Origin: CALFXN01 sp937957815
GTDB lineage: Bacteria > Synergistota > Synergistia > Synergistales > Aminobacteriaceae
NCBI GenBank assembly: GCA_036788195.1
Contig: DAIQNX010000005.1
Span: 54,994 to 118,993, forward strand
Direction: 5' to 3'
Length of the DNA stretch: 64,000 bases
A model generated the notes under the pieces. It did no database searches and had not been told where the DNA came from. It saw only the letters and a program-made list of their open reading frames with translations. Both the position numbers and the translations under genes were made by a program. Shown here piece after piece: positions 26,501-33,295 of the stretch (within the stretch, counting starts at the first letter, position 1; every line of letters begins with the position of its first letter).

Positions 26501-26949
26501 TCGGAGAGATGGAGCCACTCGGGGATCAGGATATCGAGTTTCCCCGCGTTCCGGCTCAGGGATGTCAGGCTCGTGTCGTCCCAGTTGACGAAAAAGCCGA
26601 CGACGAGCGGGTGGTCCCTGCGCGGGAGCGTTTCCGGATACAGCTTCGAAAGGTGCGCCGCCTGCCGCGTCGCGGGAGCTCGGACGTTCCGGGGAAGCTT
26701 TCTGACGCGTTCCTTCGCGTCGGTCCGCGCGTGCGGCGAAACGAGAGCGTGAAGCCGCGAAAGCGCGAAGGGGTTCGGAAGCTTGGGGTCGGGGAGGTCG
26801 GGGTTCTTCCAGAGACTCCACGCGAAAATGGCAAAGAGACCGATCCCCAGTGCGAACGCGCACCTGAGGAACGCGACGGAACGCTTCCAGCGGCGTTTGT
26901 CGGGATCGAAGAAGACTGGCTTTCCGGATTCCGGGATCATTCGGTTCAC
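23524..26949 (-). CDS. Trifunctional membrane protein: GH18-like domain, polysaccharide deacetylase, family 2 glycosyltransferase
   Basis: A 1141-residue inner-membrane protein. After one N-terminal helix (about 25-45) comes a GH18/chitinase-like domain (about 115-430; GFAGINIDFESIPREN holds the catalytic-type DxE region), then a NodB polysaccharide deacetylase (about 490-690; VALTFDDGPDP, GNHTFTHPDIS, RPPYGED). Helices around 720-750 precede a family 2 glycosyltransferase (about 766-1000; VVLIPAYNEE, VIVADDGSTDETF, ITLDADTV, EDADLTLAV, QRFRWTFGTLQ) and further helices to the end. The set suggests synthesis, deacetylation and trimming or recognition of a beta-linked aminosugar polymer, as in PNAG-like systems. 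The start is GTG 26949; ATG 26940 is possible. It is monocistronic. Confidence 0.9.
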   Translation of the reverse strand: MNRMIPESGKPVFFDPDKRRWKRSVAFLRCAFALGIGLFAIFAWSLWKNPDLPDPKLPNPFALSRLHALVSPHARTDAKERVRKLPRNVRAPATRQAAHLSKLYPETLPRRDHPLVVGFFVNWDDTSLTSLSRNAGKLDILIPEWLHLSENDGGISLNDPSLQENVRRLVAEANPSLRIFPLVNNFSPDTQKWEGAKVAGILRDRTKRTRLLSALFDYVHGSGFAGINIDFESIPRENRKDFLSFVEDLAARFRSEGLLVSCSVPFDDPAFDYRGLAKHCAFLVLMAYDEHWTTGKPGPLASQSWFEEGLKKRFSELPAYKYVIALGNYGYDWPAKGHGTELSFQDALRVARESEGDIRLDRAAGNPTFSYYDENDQPHRVWFLDAVSCFNQVVAASGSRPLGFALWRLGSEDPGIWGFLGKPTPTSEDALLLSEMRYGYDLDYEGKGEVLRVTSSPRRGRRTIEYDRKSGLISDERVVSFPTPYEITRWGGGKKREVALTFDDGPDPKYTPAILDILSRTGSRATFFVIGANGNTYPSLMRRALEQGCEIGNHTFTHPDISRITAGELNLELNATERLFESRLGRKSLLFRPPYGEDVEPVTPDQIRPLLTASGLGYYTIGMQIDPKDWTNPGTERIVSSVIEGLEAGRGNVVLLHDGGGDRRQTLEALPILIGRLKELGYRTVTVSELLRLPRDAVMPPVTSNEHFLAFGTDMVFNTFQWLDLGLRILFVAGIFLGLSRMLFIGLLAIAQKLRAPAPASSAMPSVVVLIPAYNEEKVICRTVEKLLESDYGDLSVIVADDGSTDETFARLAGRFATDPRVTLITKPNGGKAAALNEALRHTTADIVITLDADTVIAPDAIGALVRRFNDPRVGAVAGNAKVGNRVNLLTRWQALEYITSQNLDRRAFDVLNCISVVPGAVGAWRRDALAVSEGFPADTLAEDADLTLAVLKAGYRIEYEERAVAWTEAPQTIRAFLKQRFRWTFGTLQVIWKHRDILFRPRYGAAGFVLIPNVLIFQIFFPLISPVMDIIPLWVAGTTLLDKIRHPSTYSVGALYTVIAFYLLFQTAEILSACLAFALERREQWTLITWMALQRFFYRQLLYIVAIASGLAAVRGGLVGWNKLERRADVSVPPTTPPAS

Positions 26950-27307
26950 TCGGCTTTCGGGAGATGTACGGAGAGAATACTACGATTCGGAGCTCCGGAG
27001 GAAGAGGAATTTCGGCGGATACCGGAAACGAAACAATTTACCCCCTGAAGAACCGAACGACCCAGGAAACCGCCGCGACGACCGCCGCGGCCAGAACGAC
27101 AAGGATTCAGGGCGGACAGACGAAGGCGCGAGATGCTCGTTTCATGGCAATCACCCCCAGGGGGTACTATAGCATCAAAGTGTGCTTTCGGGAATCCACA
27201 GCGGAAGAATATCCGTTCCCGGGACGCAACGGGCGGATTTCTCCGGAAAAATGGTATGGTATAGTCTGTCCCGAGGGACCATTCTGACGGACTCTGGGGA
27301 GGCGCGT
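26950..27307. other. Divergent intergenic region with promoters and a broken small ORF
   Basis: This 358-base gap separates the trifunctional gene (minus) from the DMT exporter (plus). On the minus strand a TATAGT (27171-27166) precedes a reading frame from ATG 27145 to TAA 27038. That frame has 36 codons interrupted by TGA at codon 13, after which a hydrophobic helix (ILVVLAAAVVAAVSWVV) follows in the same frame. On the plus strand an extended -10, TGGTATAGT (27257-27265), could drive the exporter. A short ccccc/ggggg palindrome lies at 27155-27164. No other gene-like feature is visible. Confidence 0.45.
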
Positions 27308-28222
27308 ATGATCGTCTTCGGTCGGTTTCGGGGGATACTCTGCGTCGTTGCGGCGAGCTTCATCTGGGGAACGATGGGGCCCGCCGGAAAGGCGCTGGCG
27401 ATGCTCGGGACGGACATGGGAACGGTCGCGTGGTCGCGGGCCGTCTTCATGCTGTCCGGGTTCGGCCTCTGGCTGATTTTCCGCTCGCCGCGGGACTTCC
27501 GGATCTCATGGAGGCAGGGGTTCTTTCTGGCGATCTTCGGCCTTTTCGGAACCTACGGGATGTATGCAGGCTTCTTCCGGGCCCTGTCGCATCTCTCCGT
27601 CGCGCTGAACGAGGTCGTCATCGCCACATACCCGCTCATGACGGCGGTCGCGGCCGTCTTCATCAACCGCGAGGCCCTCTCGGCGCGAAAGCTCCTTCTC
27701 GCGTTCCTGTCCCTCGCCGGAATCCTGATCGCGGTCTTCCCGTCGTTCGTGGACGGCGTCGCGGCCGTATCGGGCATCGGGCTCTTCTGGTCGTTCGCGA
27801 CGGCCGTCGCGATGGCGAGCTATTCCCTGTTCGGGAGGCTCTCGGCCCAGACGGGCTTCGTCTCCCAGGGGACGCTCCTGTTCTACAGCCAGGTCTTCGG
27901 CCTCCTGTGGCTGTCGCTCGACAAGACGATCGCCTCGGGGTGGGGCGATCTGCTTGCGCTTTCCTCCCGTCAGATCTCGCTCATGGTGTATCTCGGTCTT
28001 TTCGCGAGCGTCGGCGGGTGGACGCTGTACTTCTTCGGTCTCCGGACGGTTCGGGCGTCGATGGCGAGCATCATCGGCATGAACGAGGTCGTAACGGCGA
28101 TGGCGATCGCGGCCTTCTGGCTCGGACAGGCGCCGGCGTGGAACGAGATCGTCGGCGCCGGCGTCATCGTTGGCGCCGTGTGCGCCGCATCGCTCGAAGA
28201 GACGTCGGAGGCGACGACCTGA
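27308..28222 (+). CDS. EamA-family (DMT superfamily) transporter
   Basis: A 304-residue, ten-helix membrane protein made of two EamA repeats: the first with ASFIWGTMGPAGKAL and an EVVIATYPLMTAV helix, the second with GASYSLFGRLSAQ-like and MNEVVTAMAIAAFWLGQAP. EamA proteins export or import metabolites, commonly amino acids and derivatives such as cysteine or threonine, or nucleosides. The substrate is not readable. ATG 27308 is chosen because GGGGAGG is six bases upstream. The gene is flanked by oppositely oriented genes and ends 13 bases before the stop of the convergent unknown gene. Confidence 0.85.
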   Translation: MIVFGRFRGILCVVAASFIWGTMGPAGKALAMLGTDMGTVAWSRAVFMLSGFGLWLIFRSPRDFRISWRQGFFLAIFGLFGTYGMYAGFFRALSHLSVALNEVVIATYPLMTAVAAVFINREALSARKLLLAFLSLAGILIAVFPSFVDGVAAVSGIGLFWSFATAVAMASYSLFGRLSAQTGFVSQGTLLFYSQVFGLLWLSLDKTIASGWGDLLALSSRQISLMVYLGLFASVGGWTLYFFGLRTVRASMASIIGMNEVVTAMAIAAFWLGQAPAWNEIVGAGVIVGAVCAASLEETSEATT

Positions 28223-28235
28223 TCGGCGGAAGGGC

Positions 28236-29219
28236 TCAGGCGATTCTTCGGATCGGGCGCGCCTGCGACGCGAACAGTTCGTGGACGTTGTCGAAAGGAG
28301 TCCGGACGGACAGAAGCGATTCGACCGATATCCCCCAGACCTCGAACGGAAAGGCCGGCGCCGTCAGGTCCTCCCCGAACGGAGAAAGCAGAGCGGCGAT
28401 GCGTTCCGTCTCCCGTTCGGCCTCCGATGCGAACACGAGCCAGTTGATCTGGTCCTGGTCCTGCGAGTCGCGGTCGACGTAGCCCGGAATGACGGCCCTC
28501 CTGAGATACTCCATGACGCGATGCATCCGGCCCGTCGTCGCGAGGAGCGCCTCGACGGACGCGGACCCGGGAGTCCGGAAGCAGAAATACCGGTCCCGGT
28601 TCAGGAGTCCCGCAGTATCGTTCGGGTGCGGCGGAAAATGAATATAGTGCTGGATGTCGTACCCGCACAGCATCAGGAGATCGACATCCAGCTCTCCGGC
28701 GCGGACGCCTGTTTCGGCGAGCCACGAACGGACATCGTCCGGCGACGGAAAGCCTGTTCGCGCTCCCATTCCCGTATTGGGGAAACGAAGTCTGAACGCC
28801 CGTACCCACTCGTTTTTTCCGGCGAGCCATACGGGGCGCCCGCCGGCGAGTCGGACCACGGCGTCGTCGGGCGGCGCCGGAACGTACCGCATCCGCTCGC
28901 CGGGGCGGAATTCCCTCGTTCCTCCCTGCTGCACGAAACTTCGCCGGAAGGCGGTCTCGAGCCTGACGCGGAAGACATGCGACCCCGCCTCTCCTGACGG
29001 ATGTCCGGGTTCGGCTTCGAGGAAGCACTCCGCCGCGAGTCGCCGGAAGGACGAAGCCCCCTCGGGGGTGAGGAACATCGCGTCGTCGTCGCCGGCGAGG
29101 ACGCCATCGGAAACGAGCGAATCGATTCCGGAGCCGGAGGCCCCTTCCGAGAGCAGAAGGTCACGTGGCCAGAATGGGTGTCCGGAGTCGAAGCGGAGAA
29201 GAATCCCGTCGCGGTCCAT
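28236..29219 (-). CDS. Uncharacterised protein, operon partner of the LOR/SDH-family gene
   Basis: A 327-residue soluble protein I cannot assign. The first 75 residues include a wing-like segment (DSLVSDGVLAGDDDAMFLTPEG) that could be a small helix-turn-helix or winged fold. The middle contains MLCGYDIQHYIHFPPHPND and a DRDSQDQDQINWLVFASE block, which look like a conserved catalytic or binding core with several His and Asp residues. There is no signal peptide or membrane helix. The start is ATG 29219, 12 bases after the LOR/SDH gene stop, with AGAGGAAAAC upstream, so the two form an operon. Function may relate to ornithine/arginine turnover by association only. Confidence 0.7.
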   Translation of the reverse strand: MDRDGILLRFDSGHPFWPRDLLLSEGASGSGIDSLVSDGVLAGDDDAMFLTPEGASSFRRLAAECFLEAEPGHPSGEAGSHVFRVRLETAFRRSFVQQGGTREFRPGERMRYVPAPPDDAVVRLAGGRPVWLAGKNEWVRAFRLRFPNTGMGARTGFPSPDDVRSWLAETGVRAGELDVDLLMLCGYDIQHYIHFPPHPNDTAGLLNRDRYFCFRTPGSASVEALLATTGRMHRVMEYLRRAVIPGYVDRDSQDQDQINWLVFASEAERETERIAALLSPFGEDLTAPAFPFEVWGISVESLLSVRTPFDNVHELFASQARPIRRIA

Positions 29220-29231
29220 CGTCGTTTTCCT

Positions 29232-30317
29232 CTAGTCGAGCCGGTTCTTGAGATGAACGAGAAAGTCCTGGACGTTGGCGACGATCGGGACGACTTCGAG
29301 CGACCCCCGATCCCGAAGTTTGTTCACCGCGAATTCGGAAACATCCACGGAATAGATGAAAACGGGGCGTATCCATCCGTCCACGACCGTGAACGCCGGC
29401 GTCATGTTTCCGGACGCGATCGTGTGGAGCTGCGTCGCGAGGGCGACGACCGTCGTCGCGCGGCGCAGATGGGTCCGCATCGCATCCTGCGCTTCATAGG
29501 CGTTGCCGCAGACTCCGGGAAGCGGCCCGTCGTCGCGGATCGACCCGGCGAGGACGATGGGGAGCTTTCTCCGGAGCGCCGCGCAGATGACGCCGGAAGA
29601 GAGTTCGTGGTCCCTGACGAACGCCTCGAGCGATCCCGACCGGCGGGCCCGGTTGATGACCTCGAGATGGTGGTAGTGTCCTCCTCGGACCTGTTCCTGC
29701 GTGTAGATGTCCTGACCGAGGGCCGTGCCGAGCATCGCTCCCTCGAGGTCGTGCGTCGCGAGGGCGTTTCCCGCGAGAAGGGCATCGACGTATCCGCGTT
29801 CGATCAAGGTCGTCATTGCCTCGCGGGAATCGTAGTCGAAGACGACAGCCGGACCGAGCACCCATACGATCGAACCATGGTCGCGCTCGTAGCGGAGCAG
29901 CTCGTACAGCGTGTCGTAGTCCTTGGAATACGCCGTTTCGCGGGATCGACCGGTCCTGAAGCTGAAGATTTCCCCGTCGCACTCCGTGCATTCGAATCCG
30001 GTGCAATGGACGCAGATGCCCTCGCTCCCATCCTCGGAACGACCGAGAACGACCCGGTCTCCGGCGCGAAGTCTGCGGAACTCGACGACGTCGACGCTGC
30101 CGGAATCGCGGACGACCGGGACGCAGTCCATCCGGCTTTCGGTCGCGAGCGTCCATTCTCCGGAGATCCTGAAGTATTCCGGATAGATGGAAAACGCATG
30201 GAACCCTTCGGGAGCGACCCCATCCCGATCCACGACCGCCGTCCGGACATCCGGGGCCGATACGAGCGGCTCCTTCGAAAAATCCGGCGCATTGTACGCG
30301 GGAAGCTCGAAACCCAT
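29232..30317 (-). CDS. LOR/SDH family protein (TIGR00300; archaeal-type ornithine cyclodeaminase-like)
   Basis: A 361-residue protein of the lysine-oxoglutarate-reductase/saccharopine-dehydrogenase-like family (TIGR00300). Members include archaeal ornithine cyclodeaminase and the C-terminal part of cyanobacterial ArgZ/AgrE, converting ornithine to proline with release of ammonia. Seen here: a CVHCTGFECTECDGE cysteine-rich segment near residue 125, LGPAVVFDYDSREAM, ALLAGNALATHDLEGAMLGT, GGHYHHLEVINRAR, LAGSIRDDGPLPGV and QLHTIASGNMTPAF. ATG 30317 is used because GGAGGGG lies seven bases upstream. It heads a two-gene unit with the unknown gene downstream. Nearby LysW-dependent ornithine/lysine synthesis and a RocB-like gene give the assignment context, but the activity is inferred. 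Confidence 0.82.
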   Translation of the reverse strand: MGFELPAYNAPDFSKEPLVSAPDVRTAVVDRDGVAPEGFHAFSIYPEYFRISGEWTLATESRMDCVPVVRDSGSVDVVEFRRLRAGDRVVLGRSEDGSEGICVHCTGFECTECDGEIFSFRTGRSRETAYSKDYDTLYELLRYERDHGSIVWVLGPAVVFDYDSREAMTTLIERGYVDALLAGNALATHDLEGAMLGTALGQDIYTQEQVRGGHYHHLEVINRARRSGSLEAFVRDHELSSGVICAALRRKLPIVLAGSIRDDGPLPGVCGNAYEAQDAMRTHLRRATTVVALATQLHTIASGNMTPAFTVVDGWIRPVFIYSVDVSEFAVNKLRDRGSLEVVPIVANVQDFLVHLKNRLD

Positions 30318-30413
30318 ACAAATCCCCTCCGATGTGGCGGCTGTTGCGCCGCGTATCGCATCCCGGACATTATACACTCTTCCGATTTTTCTCCGGATGG
30401 AGCGTAATTCGAA

Positions 30414-30442
30414 TTGATATCGCGACTAAAGCGTAGTACAAT
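30414..30442 (+). promoter_or_regulatory. Promoter of the first Liv substrate-binding protein gene
   Basis: TTGATA (30414-30419) and TACAAT (30437-30442) with a 17-base spacer, 43 bases before the TTG start codon. Confidence 0.8.
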
Positions 30443-30484
30443 GTATATGCTATAAGGAAACTAATTTTCAGGAGGGGATAGGGA

Positions 30485-31636
30485 TTGAAAAAGTTCGTGT
30501 TCTGCGGACTGATTGGGGCACTGCTTCTGTTTTCCTGCGGGATGGCGCTTGCGGCGGATACGCTGAAGATCGGGTATCTCGCGGCGCTGACGGGCGACTG
30601 GGCCGCCTACGGTCAGACGGAGGAAAAGGCCGCGAAGCTCGCGGTCGACGAGATCAACGCAAAGGGCGGCATCCTCGGAAAGAAGCTTGAACTTGTAGTG
30701 TACGACTTCCGGACACGGGCGGAAGACGCGGTCAACGCCGTCCGCCGGATGATCGAGCAGGACAAGGTCCTCGCCATCGTGGGCGCGAACGGGAGCGGAA
30801 TCAATATCGCCACGGCTCCGGTCGTGAACCGGCTCGGTGTTCTCCAGCTCGGCACCGTTTCGACGAACCCGCTGGTCACCGTCGACGAAAAGGGCACAGT
30901 CCGCCCATTCTCCTTCCGGATCTGCTTTACAGACCCATACCAGGGCAAGCTCATCGCCTTCTTTGCGGCGAAGGAACTGAAAAAGCTCGATGCGGCGATC
31001 CTGTACGACGTCGGCAACGACTATTCGCAGGGGCTCCGGGAATTCTTCATGAAAAGCTTCGGAGAATACGGCGGCAAGGTCGTCGCCGACCTCGGATTCC
31101 GGGGCGGCCAGGATGTCGACTTCCGTGCGCAGCTCACCGAGATCCGCGACAAAAAGGCGAATGTCCTCGTGCTTCCGAACATGGGCAAGGAGATGGCCCT
31201 GATCATGAAGCAGGCCCGCGAGCTCGGAATGAACGAGATCGTCTTCGTCGGCGGCGACGGATACGGCGAGTTCATGTGGGAGATCGCCGGAAAGGCGATG
31301 GAAGGCTCCTACTGGATCAACCACGTTGCGCCCGAAGATCCCGCGATGCAGCCGTTCTTCAAGGCATACAAGGAAAAGTGGAGCGACGACTGCAAGGAAT
31401 TCGTCAACGGCGTTCTCGGCTACGACTCCATCTACCTCGTCGCCGACGCCATGGCGCGCGCCGGCAAGGCCGATCCGAAGGCCATCGCCGAAGCGCTTGC
31501 GGTGACGAAGGATCTGAAGCTCCACCACGCGACGATCACGATGGATCCGAAGACGCACAACCCGCTCGACAAGGACGGCGTCGTCCTGATCGCGAAGGAC
31601 GGCAAAGGGCAGTACTTCAAGAAAATCAAGCCTTAG
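30485..31636 (+). CDS. Branched-chain-type amino acid ABC transporter substrate-binding protein, paralogue 1
   Basis: A 383-residue periplasmic binding protein of the LivJ/LivK family. The signal peptide (MKKFVFCGLIGALLLF..., cut after MALA) is followed by the Venus-flytrap fold starting DTLKIGYLAALTGDWAAYG, with the typical AVDEINAKGGILGKKLELV, VNAVRRMIEQDKV and LYDVGNDYSQGLREFF segments. It would deliver an amino acid or related compound to LivHMGF. TTG 30485 is chosen; AGGAGGGG is about eight bases upstream and no better start exists. It is first of three paralogues, each with its own promoter and terminator. The exact ligand is not predictable. Confidence 0.9.
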   Translation: MKKFVFCGLIGALLLFSCGMALAADTLKIGYLAALTGDWAAYGQTEEKAAKLAVDEINAKGGILGKKLELVVYDFRTRAEDAVNAVRRMIEQDKVLAIVGANGSGINIATAPVVNRLGVLQLGTVSTNPLVTVDEKGTVRPFSFRICFTDPYQGKLIAFFAAKELKKLDAAILYDVGNDYSQGLREFFMKSFGEYGGKVVADLGFRGGQDVDFRAQLTEIRDKKANVLVLPNMGKEMALIMKQARELGMNEIVFVGGDGYGEFMWEIAGKAMEGSYWINHVAPEDPAMQPFFKAYKEKWSDDCKEFVNGVLGYDSIYLVADAMARAGKADPKAIAEALAVTKDLKLHHATITMDPKTHNPLDKDGVVLIAKDGKGQYFKKIKP

Positions 31637-31649
31637 GGGAAACAGCGTT

Positions 31650-31685
31650 AAAGGGGCGGTCTCCTTCGAAGGAGACCGCCCCTTT
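31650..31685. terminator. Perfect 36-base palindrome after the first binding-protein gene
   Basis: aaaggggcggtctccttc (31650-31667) pairs perfectly with 31668-31685, with no extra loop bases. It lies 13 bases after the stop and is probably the terminator, although only three T residues follow. Confidence 0.7.
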
Positions 31686-31894
31686 CGCGTTCCGATATAC
31701 CCCTCTATACCCCTCAAAAGTCCGTCCTGCGAAATCCCGGTTTTTGTAGTATCATGTTCCTGGTCGCAATGAATCGTTCATTGTGGCTGTAGTTGCAGCA
31801 TGTTTTCATGCTGAAGCGATGCGCGCCTCAGGGAAGCAGGAAATGCAGTGGAGTCTGGCACCAGGAACAAAAACAGGATAGGGGGGTAATACGT
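31686..31894 (+). promoter_or_regulatory. Structured leader and candidate operator before binding-protein paralogue 2
   Basis: In this gap are two tandem copies of tatacccctc (31696-31705, 31706-31715), a possible -10 TAGTATCAT near 31748-31755, a 17-base palindrome caatgaa-tcg-ttcattg (31767-31783) and a hairpin cagcatg-tttt-catgctg (31796-31813). The start codon lies 80 bases later. This looks like a regulated promoter followed by a structured 5' leader. No known riboswitch class is recognised. Confidence 0.45.
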
Positions 31895-33052
31895 ATGGGT
31901 GGTTTCAGCAGTATGCGTAAGGTAGCAGGCCTCTTGTGTCTTCTGTTCCTCGTCGCGGTTCCGGCATTCGCAGCGGATACGATCAAGCTCGGCGAGATCG
32001 CCACGGTGACGGGCGATTTCGCGGCGTACGGCGTGGCGGAGGTCGAGTCGGTCAAGATAGCGGTCGACGAGATCAACGCGAAGGGCGGCATCCTCGGCAA
32101 GAAGATCGAACTCGTCATGTACGACTGCCGCACGAGGCAGGAGGATATGGTCAACGCGGCCCGGCGCCTCGTCGAACAGGACAAGGTCTGCGCCGTCATC
32201 GGACCGAGCGGCAGCGGACTCTGTATCGCCGCGTCGTCCGTCTTCAACCGCGGAAAGGTCCCCCATATCGGAACGCTTCCCACGAACCCCCTCGTGACCG
32301 TCGACGAGAAGGGCAAGGTCCGCCCGTACAACTTCCGGATCTGCTTCCTCGATCCCTATCAGGGGAAGATGATCGCGAACTTTGCGGCGCTGACGCTCAA
32401 GAAGAAGAACGCCGCAGTCCTCTATGACGTCTCCAGCGACTACTCCCAGGGGCTTCGCGAGTTCTTCATCAAGTCGTTCAAGGACTACGGCGGAACCGTT
32501 GTGGCCGATGAAGGGCACAGGGGCGAAGACGTCGATTTCCGGGCGCAGCTCACCGTTATCAAGCAGAAGAATCCCGACGTCCTCGTCATTCCGACGATGG
32601 GCAAGTGTCTTCCGCTCGCGGTCAAGCAGGCCCGCGAACTCGGAATCACCGTCGAGATCATCGGCGGCGACGGCTATGGCGACTTCATGTGGGAGATCGC
32701 CGGCGACGCCATGAAGGACACCTACTGGGTGAGCCACGTCGACAAGGCCGACCCGGCGTTGCAGGGCTTCTTCAAGAAGTACGAGGAGCAGACGAAGACC
32801 GAATGCATGGAATTCATGAATGCGGTCATGGCCTACGACTGCGTCTACTGGGTCAAGGACGCGATCGAGCGGGCGGGCAGCGACGACCCCGTGAAAATCC
32901 GCGAGGCGCTCGAGAAGACGAAGAACCTGAAGCTCATGCACGCGACGCTGACGATGGACGAGTTCCACAATCCGAAGGACAAGGATGGAATCATCCTCGT
33001 CGCGGACATTAAGGCGAAGAAGGCCGTCTTCAGCAAGAAGATCAAGCCGTAG
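31895..33052 (+). CDS. Branched-chain-type amino acid ABC transporter substrate-binding protein, paralogue 2
   Basis: A 385-residue LivJ/LivK-family protein with a signal peptide (RKVAGLLCLLFLVAVPAFA) and a mature part starting DTIKLGEIATVTGDFAAYG. It shares the VDEINAKGGILGKKIELVMYD, RLVEQDKVCAVIGPSGSG and SSDYSQGLREFFIKSF blocks with its neighbours. It differs from the others in the ligand region (EGHRGEDVDFRAQL lacks one glycine-containing position, CAVIGPSGSGLC), suggesting different ligand preference. ATG 31895 with AGGGGGG upstream is used; in-frame ATGs further upstream lie in the leader. It ends 53 bases before a T-rich terminator at 33105. Confidence 0.9.
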   Translation: MGGFSSMRKVAGLLCLLFLVAVPAFAADTIKLGEIATVTGDFAAYGVAEVESVKIAVDEINAKGGILGKKIELVMYDCRTRQEDMVNAARRLVEQDKVCAVIGPSGSGLCIAASSVFNRGKVPHIGTLPTNPLVTVDEKGKVRPYNFRICFLDPYQGKMIANFAALTLKKKNAAVLYDVSSDYSQGLREFFIKSFKDYGGTVVADEGHRGEDVDFRAQLTVIKQKNPDVLVIPTMGKCLPLAVKQARELGITVEIIGGDGYGDFMWEIAGDAMKDTYWVSHVDKADPALQGFFKKYEEQTKTECMEFMNAVMAYDCVYWVKDAIERAGSDDPVKIREALEKTKNLKLMHATLTMDEFHNPKDKDGIILVADIKAKKAVFSKKIKP

Positions 33053-33104
33053 AGGACGGAAAGACCGCGATATCGCGGTTTCTATCAGAAGATCCAGGAA
33101 CCGG

Positions 33105-33139
33105 AAGGCCGCTTTCCCAAAGGAAAGCGGCCTTTTTTT
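33105..33139 (+). terminator. Intrinsic terminator after paralogue 2
   Basis: Stem aaggccgctttcc/ggaaagcggcctt with a short loop, followed by seven T residues. Confidence 0.9.
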
Positions 33140-33182
33140 GCGCGCAATTCCCGATCCTCAGAGCGCAGGGACGATACCGCCG

Positions 33183-33211
33183 TTGACAAAGAGGACGCCT
33201 GTCATTAGGAT
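33183..33211 (+). promoter_or_regulatory. Promoter of paralogue 3, with downstream direct repeats
   Basis: TTGACA (33183-33188) and TAGGAT (33206-33211) have a 17-base spacer. Two direct copies of tatatcggat (33216-33225 and 33228-33237) begin at the likely transcription start and are a candidate regulator site. Confidence 0.65.
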
Positions 33212-33295
33212 ATCGTATATCGGATACTATATCGGATCGGATGTCGGGAATGACGCCATTCGCGATGTCCGGCAGACGTCTCGGAGGTGGGGGTT

